DNA of 64,000 nucleotides, taken from NCBI GenBank assembly GCA_018897105.1, contig JAHILF010000005.1, positions 1 through 64,000 on the forward strand. The letters are read 5' to 3'. Source of the stretch: Pseudomonadota bacterium (GTDB lineage Bacteria; Desulfobacterota; Desulfobulbia; Desulfobulbales; SURF-16). Numbering within the stretch: position 1 is the first letter of the stretch; the number at the start of each line of letters is the position of its first letter. A program made the translations under genes and the position numbers. Shown piece by piece: positions 35,327-42,756 of the stretch. A model generated the notes under the pieces. The model was given only the letters and a program-made list of their open reading frames with translations, ran no database searches and was not told where the DNA came from.

Positions 35327-36193
35327 ATGAAAGCCATGATACTTGCCGCGGGTTTCGGTACCCGGCTGAGGCCCTATTCCCTGCTCAGGCCGAAACCCCT
35401 CTTTCCGGTGCTTGATCTCCCTCTGATCCTGCGGCATATTGCCCAGTTGCGGGAGGCGGGATGTGACGCCATTCTGGTGAACTGCCATCATTTACGGGAA
35501 CAGATTGTCGATCTGCTCGCCGGCCTGGATGGCATTTTTCTGCAGCAGGAACCGATTGAGCTGGGAACCGGGGGTGGTATGCGCATGGCCCGGGATTTTT
35601 TCGGATCAGAACCGGTGCTGGTGATCAACGGCGATATTTTTCATACCATTGATCTGGCCCGGGTTTATCAGGAGCACTGCAGCTCAGGGGCTGACGCCAC
35701 CCTGGTACTCCATGACTGTCCGCGCTTTAACAATGTCTCGGTGGATGATAAGCTGGATATTACCGCTTTTGGCGCAGGGGGAAGCGCCAGAAAGATGGCC
35801 TTTACCGGCATCCATGTTCTTGACCCGAACCTGCTCTCGGTGATTACACCGGGCATTTTCTACAATATCATTGACTGTTATCGCTACTGGATCGCGCGAG
35901 GCAAGAAAATCCGCGCCCATGTTGTCCATGACCACTTCTGGACGGATATGGGCACGCCCGAGGATTATCTCGACCTGCATCGGGTGCTGTTGACCCGGGA
36001 GCCGTTTAAAGGGGCTTCGCCCTTTTATTACGGCAGCGGCGTGGCAATACCTGCTGATCTGCAGAGCAGAGACTGGCTGTGTGTGGGGGCAGGTGCCCGC
36101 ATCGGCCGCCACTGCCGTTTAAGCCGGGTGGTGGTCTGGAATGGCGCCCAAGTGCCGGATGGGACAATACTGGAAGATGTGATTGTCGTCTGA
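35327..36193 (+). CDS. Sugar-1-phosphate nucleotidyltransferase (MurU-like)
   Basis: The 288-residue protein starts with the nucleotide-binding signature MILAAGFGTRLRPYS, then RPKPLFPVLD and catalytic/metal residues in VLVINGDIFHTI. A short hexapeptide-like tail follows (ADLQSRDWLCVGAGARIGRH). It is likely a uridylyltransferase acting on a hexose-1-phosphate. The next gene, an aminoglycoside-kinase-like enzyme, overlaps it by one base (TGATG). This pairing is that of MurU with AmgK in cell-wall sugar recycling, so UDP-MurNAc or UDP-GlcNAc formation is inferred. The ATG at 35327 is inside the track ORF, whose N-terminus is repeat sequence. Confidence 0.85.
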   Translation: MKAMILAAGFGTRLRPYSLLRPKPLFPVLDLPLILRHIAQLREAGCDAILVNCHHLREQIVDLLAGLDGIFLQQEPIELGTGGGMRMARDFFGSEPVLVINGDIFHTIDLARVYQEHCSSGADATLVLHDCPRFNNVSVDDKLDITAFGAGGSARKMAFTGIHVLDPNLLSVITPGIFYNIIDCYRYWIARGKKIRAHVVHDHFWTDMGTPEDYLDLHRVLLTREPFKGASPFYYGSGVAIPADLQSRDWLCVGAGARIGRHCRLSRVVVWNGAQVPDGTILEDVIVV

Positions 36194-37257
36194 TGACTGA
36201 AAACACCAAAGAAAAAGAGTTGATTTTTGGCCTGCTGCGGGAACTTCATCTCTTGCAGGACGGGGCCTTGCCGCAGCTGGACAAGATGAGCGGTGACGGC
36301 TCGGATCGCTCATTTTACCGAATCCTGCTTGAGGCAGGGCTCTCCTTCATCGCCGTTTTTCCGTCGCCGACCCTGACCAAGGGAATGAAGGAACAGGCTG
36401 CGGCCTTTCGCATCGGCGTCCATCTGCATGACAAGGGCGTGCCGGTGCCGGAAATTGCCGGCTATGACAAAAAAAACGGCCTGCTTCTCTTTGAGGATCT
36501 GGGCAATGTTCACCTACAGGCCGTTGTCCGCGAGGCACGCGTATTTGCCGAGGTGGAACCCCTTTACCGCCAGGCTATTGACGGATTGATCCGCTTTCAA
36601 CTGGAGGGGGCGCGCAATTTTGATACCCGCTTCTGCTGGGATACCCCCCGTTATGACATGTCGCTCATGCTCAGCCGGGAATCGGATTATTTCAGATTTT
36701 CCTTCTGCCGGGATTACATGGGCAAGATAGCCGATGATCCTCGGCTGCTGCTTGAACTGCAGCATATTGCCCGCAGGGCTGCCCTGGAACCGGCCCGGTA
36801 TCTGCTGCATCGTGACTTTCAGTCCCGTAATCTGCTGGTGCATGGAGGCAAAGTGCATATCATTGATTATCAGGGGGCGCGGCTCGGCCCGCTTGGTTAT
36901 GATCTGGCCTCACTGCTGCTTGATCCCTATGCAGGTTTAAGCCTGGAGTCACAGGACGTGCTGTATGGTTATTATTGTGATACCATAAGCGGACTGCTTT
37001 CTCTTGATCAGGAAAATTTCCGGGCAGGCTATTACTGTCTGGCTCTGCAGCGTAATCTGCAGATTCTGGGTGCCTTTGCCTTTTTGAGTCAGATAAAAGG
37101 CAAGATTTTTTTCGAACAATTTATTCTGCCGGCGGCAGGTTCACTCAAAGCGCTTTTGCAAGATTCCCTGGGCAGGGAATACCTCTCCCTGGCCGGGCTT
37201 GTCGACGAGCTGGAAGAACAGCTGAAAAAGGCGCAATTTTTCCGAATGGATGATTAA
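36193..37257 (+). CDS. Sugar anomeric kinase (AmgK-like phosphotransferase)
   Basis: The 354-residue protein has an aminoglycoside-phosphotransferase/ChoK-like fold: an N-terminal nucleotide lobe (KMSGDGSDRSFYRILLE), hinge LLLFEDLGNVHLQ, catalytic loop YLLHRDFQSRNLLVHGG and metal-binding IIDYQGARLGPLGYDLASLL. AmgK family members phosphorylate MurNAc or GlcNAc at C1 for the partner nucleotidyltransferase encoded just upstream. The ATG at 36193 overlaps the upstream stop. der starts 3 bp after its stop, so three genes form a tight unit. Confidence 0.85.
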   Translation: MTENTKEKELIFGLLRELHLLQDGALPQLDKMSGDGSDRSFYRILLEAGLSFIAVFPSPTLTKGMKEQAAAFRIGVHLHDKGVPVPEIAGYDKKNGLLLFEDLGNVHLQAVVREARVFAEVEPLYRQAIDGLIRFQLEGARNFDTRFCWDTPRYDMSLMLSRESDYFRFSFCRDYMGKIADDPRLLLELQHIARRAALEPARYLLHRDFQSRNLLVHGGKVHIIDYQGARLGPLGYDLASLLLDPYAGLSLESQDVLYGYYCDTISGLLSLDQENFRAGYYCLALQRNLQILGAFAFLSQIKGKIFFEQFILPAAGSLKALLQDSLGREYLSLAGLVDELEEQLKKAQFFRMDD

Positions 37258-37259
37258 CT

Positions 37260-38603
37260 ATGCAAAATTCCCGTTGCCCTCTGGTGGCCCTTGTCGGCCG
37301 ACCCAATGTAGGCAAATCGACCCTGTTTAACCGGATTACCAAGGCGAGGAAGGCGATCGTCGATCCTACTCCGGGAGTCACCCGTGACCGTCATTATGAA
37401 AAGGTAACGGTAAACGACCGGCAGTTTATTCTCGTTGATACGGGCGGCATAGAGATTGCCCGGGACGAAACCATGAGCTCGCTGATTCAGCAGCAGACCC
37501 AGCAGGCCATTGAGGAGGCGGATATCATCGTCCTGCTGCTCGATGCAAGAGGAGGACTGCTGGCGGAAGATTATGAAGTGGTTAACATGCTGCGGCGGGT
37601 CGATAAACCGTTTTTCCATGTGGTCAATAAGATTGACGGGCCGGAACAGGAGGAGACCCTGCTTGCCCAATTTTATGAGCTGGGCATTGACCGCCTCTGG
37701 GGTGTTTCGGCAGAGCACGGGTACGGCGTAGCGTATTTCCTCGAAAATCTGGTGGCCAGCATGGCCCCCGCTGAAGAAGGGGAGGTCTTGCCGGACGACA
37801 CCATTAAAATTGCCTGCATCGGCCGCCCCAATGTGGGCAAATCATCATTGATCAATCGTCTGCTCGGCGAGGAACGCATGGTGGTTTCGGAGATTCCCGG
37901 CACCACCCGTGATGCGGTGGACACCCTGCTTGAAAGAAATGGGCGCAACTATCTTCTCATCGACACCGCCGGCATCCGGCGCAAGGGCAAGGTAACGGAA
38001 AAGCTGGAAAAGTTCAGTGTCATGCGAGCCCTGTCCACCCTGGAGCGATGTGACATTGCCCTGCTGCTCATCGACGCAGGAGAAGGGATCACCGAACAGG
38101 ATACCAAGGTGATCAGCTATGCCTTGGAGCGCGGCCGGGCCTGTCTGCTCCTGGTCAACAAGTGGGACCTGGTAAAAAATGAGAAAAAACAGCAGAAGAA
38201 AATTCTTGAAGAGGTGGCCATGGCCACGCGTTTCATGGAATATGCACCGGTGCTCAATATCTCGGCTCTCACCGGGGCAGGCACCAACAGGATTTTTTCC
38301 GTGCTGGATGAGGTCTATAAGCAGTATACTGCGAAGTTTTCCACCAATATGATCAACAACATTCTCCGGAAAGCGGTGGAAACCCACAACCCTTCGCTCC
38401 ACAAGGGAAAACGGCTCAAATTTTATTACACCACCCAGGTGGGAATCAAGCCGCCTACCTTTATCATCTTTGTCAACTACCCGAAAGGGGTGCATTTTTC
38501 CTACCATCGTTTCCTTGCCAATCAGTTCAGCGCCGGCCTCGGGCTGGATAAGATCCCCGTGAAAATTATCTTGAAGGAGCGGCAGCGCAAGAAGTACGAC
38601 TGA
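37260..38603 (+). CDS. der: Ribosome biogenesis GTPase Der (EngA)
   Basis: The 447-residue protein carries two tandem GTPase domains and a C-terminal KH-like domain, the signature of Der. Domain 1: GRPNVGKSTLFNRI, DTGGIE and NKID. Domain 2: GRPNVGKSSLINRL, DTAGIRRKGK and NKWD. The KH part contains HKGKRLKFYYTTQVGIKPPT and ends RQRKKYD. It is needed for 50S subunit assembly. The gene directly follows the AmgK-like gene. Confidence 0.97.
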   Translation: MQNSRCPLVALVGRPNVGKSTLFNRITKARKAIVDPTPGVTRDRHYEKVTVNDRQFILVDTGGIEIARDETMSSLIQQQTQQAIEEADIIVLLLDARGGLLAEDYEVVNMLRRVDKPFFHVVNKIDGPEQEETLLAQFYELGIDRLWGVSAEHGYGVAYFLENLVASMAPAEEGEVLPDDTIKIACIGRPNVGKSSLINRLLGEERMVVSEIPGTTRDAVDTLLERNGRNYLLIDTAGIRRKGKVTEKLEKFSVMRALSTLERCDIALLLIDAGEGITEQDTKVISYALERGRACLLLVNKWDLVKNEKKQQKKILEEVAMATRFMEYAPVLNISALTGAGTNRIFSVLDEVYKQYTAKFSTNMINNILRKAVETHNPSLHKGKRLKFYYTTQVGIKPPTFIIFVNYPKGVHFSYHRFLANQFSAGLGLDKIPVKIILKERQRKKYD

Positions 38604-38988
38604 CAGTCCGGGAGCACCCGGTCAGCATGCCGGAACATTTGCTTGATTTTACGGGTTACCGTTGGGTGGTCATCAGCCCATTTATGATGAAAGTGTCTCT
38701 CTTTGCCAACATTTTTTCCGTAGTCGCGCTATTTTTTTTGAGTAATTCTAATAAAATAGTTGGTGAAACGTAAAAAAATCATATAATGGGTATAATATCC
38801 TTAAGCGGGGGGCAGCCCTTGTTATCTTCTTTTTGGTGGGGTAGACTTTATCGCGTGGGTTGCGCGTAATAGCGTGTGGCTGGCAGTGCGAAACCTTGCA
38901 GCATCTTGAGAGCTTATTTGCAGACAAAGCCCTCAGCTGATTCCTGTAAAAATTCCCCGGCAACGGGTGGATTCTGCAGCCCGGGTTA
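38604..38988. other. Intergenic region upstream of the enhancer-binding protein
   Basis: 385 bp without a gene. A GC hairpin (CCGGGAGCACCCGG) follows der without a T-run. Two TATAAT boxes (about 38782 and 38793) in an AT-rich stretch could belong to a promoter for the downstream regulator, but the matching -35 boxes are weak. Confidence 0.4.
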
Positions 38989-40425
38989 ATGCGCGAAGAA
39001 ATGGACAATGATGGGACAGATATGGAGACCAAGATGACGTATCCTCAACAGAAGCAACGGAAGGTGACTCTGTTGCTGATTGCTGAAGATGACAGTTTCT
39101 CCCAGCAGTTACACAACGATCTGCTCGGCAACGGGTTTCTGATGCGGAAAATAATTCTCGGGGGTGAAGGTGAAGATTTCCCGGAAATATTGAATGTGGA
39201 TGCCGTTGTTGTCTGCTCCTGCCAGCCGGATCCATTGGACGGCATCTATCTTCTGGAACGGTTTAAATCCCTTGGCCATGAGATGTCCATATTTCTGGTT
39301 GCCCGCCATGGCTCGGAAAAAAAGGCCGTTGCCGCCCTTAGGTCCGGTGCCACCGATTATTTCTCCGGACCGGATGCCAATGAAGAACTGACCCGTTGCA
39401 TCAAGCATCATTTACATGATCGGGCCGCCGCCTTTGAGATATCGTCAGCTGAAAAAATAAAGGACCAAAACGGCGAATCCGAACTGGTGGGCGCCAGCAG
39501 GCAGATGCAGGAACTGCGGAATTACCTGCTGAAAGTTGCCAACCGGGACAGCATCGTGCTCGTTACAGGTGAGACGGGAACCGGCAAGGAGTTGACGGCG
39601 GATTATATCCATTCCCACAGCCGGCGGAAAAATATGCCGCTGATCCGCATCAATTCTTCTGCCATGCCTGAACAACTGGTGGAAAGCGAGCTTTTCGGCT
39701 ATGAAAAAGGGGCTTTCACCGGTGCCGTCAGCGCCAAGCCTGGCAAATTCGAACAGGCTCACGGCGGTACGCTTTTTCTTGACGAAATCGGCGAGATGTC
39801 ATCCTTTGCCCAGGCAAAGATCCTGCGTATTCTGGAATGCGGGCGGGTTCACCGCCTGGGCGGCAGTGTTGCCACGGACATTGACGTGCGGATCATTGCC
39901 GCGACGAATCAGGACCTGGAGCAACTGGTGGAGCAGGGACGGTTCAGAAAGGATCTTTTTTTCCGGTTGAATGTGGCGCGGGTGCATCTGCCTCCTCTAC
40001 GTGACCGCAGAGAGGATATCCCTGTGTTGCTGAGCAAGTTTGTCAAGGATTTCAATACGCTTTTTGGCCTGCATACCAAAGGATTCAGTGAAAAGGCCTG
40101 GTTTTCCCTGTTGAAATATGATTGGCCCGGCAATATCCGTGAGCTGAGAAATGTCCTGGAGGCAACCTATATCAACGGCCCGTCCGATACGATCACTTTC
40201 CGTGATCTGCCCAAGCCTTTCCAGCAGATGTTTTACGGTGGGGATTTTCGGCCCAAGAGTGAACGTGACCAGGTGCTGTCTGCGCTTTTTGCCGCTAACT
40301 GGAACAAGAGCAAGGCTGCCGAGAAACTCAACTGGTCCCGCATGACTCTTTACCGGAAGATGGCCAAACATCAGATAGTGCAACACCGCAGTATCCGTAC
40401 GCCATTTTCTGTGATACGCCAGTAA
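38989..40425 (+). CDS. Sigma-54 activator with degenerate receiver domain
   Basis: The 478-residue protein has an N-terminal receiver-like domain (about 23-140): it keeps IAEDDSF, but the phospho-acceptor site reads VVVCSCQPDP with no Asp in place, and the usual KP is GP in YFSGPD. The AAA+ domain is intact: GETGTGKELTAD, GAFTGA and LFLDEIGEMS, with RIIAATNQDL. A Fis-type HTH (NKSKAAEKLNWSRMTLYRKM) ends it. It should activate sigma-54 promoters without normal phosphorylation. The start is uncertain: several in-frame ATGs lie within the first 17 codons, and the last (GGAGACCAAG upstream) is plausible. No partner kinase is adjacent. Confidence 0.88.
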   Translation: MREEMDNDGTDMETKMTYPQQKQRKVTLLLIAEDDSFSQQLHNDLLGNGFLMRKIILGGEGEDFPEILNVDAVVVCSCQPDPLDGIYLLERFKSLGHEMSIFLVARHGSEKKAVAALRSGATDYFSGPDANEELTRCIKHHLHDRAAAFEISSAEKIKDQNGESELVGASRQMQELRNYLLKVANRDSIVLVTGETGTGKELTADYIHSHSRRKNMPLIRINSSAMPEQLVESELFGYEKGAFTGAVSAKPGKFEQAHGGTLFLDEIGEMSSFAQAKILRILECGRVHRLGGSVATDIDVRIIAATNQDLEQLVEQGRFRKDLFFRLNVARVHLPPLRDRREDIPVLLSKFVKDFNTLFGLHTKGFSEKAWFSLLKYDWPGNIRELRNVLEATYINGPSDTITFRDLPKPFQQMFYGGDFRPKSERDQVLSALFAANWNKSKAAEKLNWSRMTLYRKMAKHQIVQHRSIRTPFSVIRQ

Positions 40426-40918
40426 TTGTCCGGCACTTGTCACATTACCTTGTGACGTCCATCTGTCACATTCTGCCCTGAGTCCGTTAGCCACCAGCCG
40501 AAAGGCTGAAATTCCGTCCTGTTTCCCTTATATTGCCGTTCCAATCCGTCCCTTGCCCTTCCACCTGTTACAGGTTTGCCGGGAAATGATTTTGACTGAC
40601 GTCAATCATTTCGCCTAATATATTGTTTTGTTTGGTTTATTTATTTATGCCTCCTGTGGCGCGGATTTTGATTAGCTTAAAACCGGTAGCAATAGTGTTT
40701 TCGCTTCATCCGACCGGGGAAAATTGATGAGTTCGTATTTATGCCCCTTCAGGGTAAAAAAATCTTGGCACCGAATTTCCGTGACGATAAATCAGTAACT
40801 TATCATGCACTGTACGGCTGTCGAGAGGGTTTTTACCCAAGGGGCATAAATACCCGCAAGGGGCATAAATACGAGACAGTCAAAAATTCCGCAAACCATA
40901 AAAAAGGGTAAGGCAACT
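40426..40918. other. Intergenic region with a repeat element
   Basis: 493 bp without a gene between the sigma-54 activator and the DUF3467 gene. The right part holds the inverted-repeat element at 40733-40874. The left part (40426-40730) contains no ORF, repeat or clear promoter that I can support. Confidence 0.5.
40733..40874. repeat. 142-bp element with 17-bp perfect inverted ends
   Basis: TCGTATTTATGCCCCTT (40733-40749) and AAGGGGCATAAATACGA (40858-40874) are perfect inverted copies; an extra right-arm unit (AAGGGGCATAAATACC) lies at 40839-40854. The centre carries GGCACCGAATTTCCGTGACG...GGCTGTCGAGAGG, shared with 26733-26800. GACAGTCAAA follows, as at the other two sites. No transposase is present. 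It ends 44 bp before the DUF3467 start codon. Confidence 0.7.
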
Positions 40919-41176
40919 GTGAGCAAAACAATTGAAGGCAGGTACGCGAATTATTTTGATATCGGGCATAACGCCTTTGAATTTGTTATTGATTGCGGCC
41001 AGTATTTTCAGGAAAATAATGATGTCGTCTGTCATACCCGCATCATAACCAGTCCGGTCTATGCAGCGGCGCTGTTGCAGGTTCTTGCCGATGGCTTGAA
41101 GAGCTACAGGGAAAAGTATGGCGAGATTCCGGAAATCGAGGAGACAACGGTAAAGGGATGGAGCATGCTCTGTTAG
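40919..41176 (+). CDS. DUF3467 domain-containing small protein
   Basis: The 85-residue protein matches DUF3467: YANYFDIGHNAFEFVIDCGQ at the start, then TRIITSPVYAAALLQVLADG and YREKYGEIPEIEE. It starts with GTG and has AAGGGTAAGG upstream. The family is small, cytoplasmic and of unknown function. A repeat element lies immediately upstream. Confidence 0.8.
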   Translation: MSKTIEGRYANYFDIGHNAFEFVIDCGQYFQENNDVVCHTRIITSPVYAAALLQVLADGLKSYREKYGEIPEIEETTVKGWSMLC

Positions 41177-41307
41177 CGTTTCTGCCCGGTATCTCGTAGA
41201 ATTTCCAGCTTTTTACGATTTTGATCATTCCTGCCCCATCATTGCTGAAGAGGACATTATGTCTCTGCGGTGCAGTTTTTCTTTCATAACTGGATAACAG
41301 CGAAAGT

Positions 41308-42690
41308 GTGAAGCTCATGACAACCGGTAAATCTGCAACTGCCTCGGCAAAACTCATTATTGCCGCAGGGGGAATCATGGAAAAACAAACCCCCCGAGGG
41401 ATCATGATTGCCGTGATCCTACGCGACCGTTATGGGGAGGAATGGGCTTTGCCCAAGGGGAAACTGGAAGAGGGGGAATCCCTTGAAGAGGCAGCCCTGC
41501 GGGAAGTCAATGAAGAAACCGGCTGCCGGGCGGTGATCACCTCTTTTGCCGGTACCAGTTTTTATCATCCCGGCAAGGCCCCGAAAGTGGTTTTTTTCTG
41601 GAGGATGCTTGCCTCAGATGAATGCCGTTTTACCCCTTCAAGAGAGATAAAAAAACTAGAGTGGCTTACCCCCCGGGAGGCATTGCGGCGGCTGACCCAT
41701 AATGAGGAAAAAAAGTTGGTGGCCGCCATCTACGGCAGGGCAAATGATATTGATCGCTACCTGCCCACCTTTTCCCGCTTTTTTCAGACAGCCAACCTGA
41801 TCTTTACCAGAATTACCGCCATGCATCGGTGGCAGAGGTTGTCGGCCACTATAAATTCCTATGCCATGGAACTCGAGTGCCGGGAAAATGTCTTTCGGGG
41901 CCAAAAGAGCTCTTGTGAGCCCTGCATTGAGGAGGCAAGGGAGGCGCTACGCCGGGCTCAACAGGCGCTTGATGACCAGGGTGACATCGATGGCGGCTGG
42001 AAGTATTTTTTTGCTGCGCAACGGATGGAGATATTTTCCCTGGATCAGGACCAGTTGCGGACCAAAGCCATTGTCCTGTACAATGAGTCGGAAAAACTGA
42101 CCGGCTGGCGCAAGGAGGCGGTGCGCGATCTTCTCGCGGATGTGGAGAACGGGGCTGCCATGACTCGGGAGCATGTTTTCCAGGCCGCCCTGGTCATTGA
42201 CGAAAACTATATGAACCAGGCCTATAAGGACGGATTACTGCGCAGCCACGTTGTCTATCTGGCCCTGATCCTTTTGGTGCAGATCAGTTTTCTCTCCTTT
42301 AATTTCAGCCAGATAAAGAGGGTTTTTTCCTCCGCCACGGAACTGCCGTTATCGGATGACTGGATGTTTGTTAGCGTGATGGTTTTCGGTCTGCTCGGCG
42401 GCACGGTAAGCGCCATAGTATCCGCCCCCACCGCCACCAAGTCAACAAGGGTACCGGAAATGGCCCATACCATCCGGGTCACCATGCTGCGCATTCTCAT
42501 GGGCATGGTGTCGGCTTTGCTCATCGTCATGATTATCAAGTCAGGCATCGGCGCGCAAGTTTTCAATAAAGAGATTTTCGACAAACTGGGAAAAACAAAT
42601 TATTTCCTGCTGCTTGCAGCATTTGTCTCCGGTTTTTCCGAAAGACTGGTGCTCCGGTCAATACGGCTTTTTGTGGATAAAAAGCCGTGA
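41308..42690 (+). CDS. NUDIX hydrolase fused to a membrane domain
   Basis: The 460-residue protein has a NUDIX domain (about 10-150) with a full Nudix box: GKLEEGESLEEAALREVNEE then TG. A helical cytoplasmic segment (about 160-300) follows. A C-terminal membrane domain has four hydrophobic helices (about 312-332, 352-374, 392-412, 430-448), e.g. YLALILLVQISFLSFNF and MLRILMGMVSALLIVMII. NUDIX enzymes hydrolyse nucleoside diphosphates linked to another moiety. The membrane fusion is unusual and its role unknown. The start may be GTG 41308 or ATG 41317; the AAGGI strand must be included. Confidence 0.82.
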   Translation: MKLMTTGKSATASAKLIIAAGGIMEKQTPRGIMIAVILRDRYGEEWALPKGKLEEGESLEEAALREVNEETGCRAVITSFAGTSFYHPGKAPKVVFFWRMLASDECRFTPSREIKKLEWLTPREALRRLTHNEEKKLVAAIYGRANDIDRYLPTFSRFFQTANLIFTRITAMHRWQRLSATINSYAMELECRENVFRGQKSSCEPCIEEAREALRRAQQALDDQGDIDGGWKYFFAAQRMEIFSLDQDQLRTKAIVLYNESEKLTGWRKEAVRDLLADVENGAAMTREHVFQAALVIDENYMNQAYKDGLLRSHVVYLALILLVQISFLSFNFSQIKRVFSSATELPLSDDWMFVSVMVFGLLGGTVSAIVSAPTATKSTRVPEMAHTIRVTMLRILMGMVSALLIVMIIKSGIGAQVFNKEIFDKLGKTNYFLLLAAFVSGFSERLVLRSIRLFVDKKP

Positions 42691-42756
42691 GGACCGATCG
42701 AGTCTTGCAGCAGCGGTAAATGATGGTCAGATTAAATCATAAAGGGGAGTCTGGTG

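Noticed and set aside
40769-40787. Possible sigma-54 (-24/-12) promoter TTGGCACCGAATTTCC
   Set aside because: The -12 element reads TTCC, not TTGC, and the stretch belongs to a dispersed repeat also found at 26733. There is no independent support for promoter activity.
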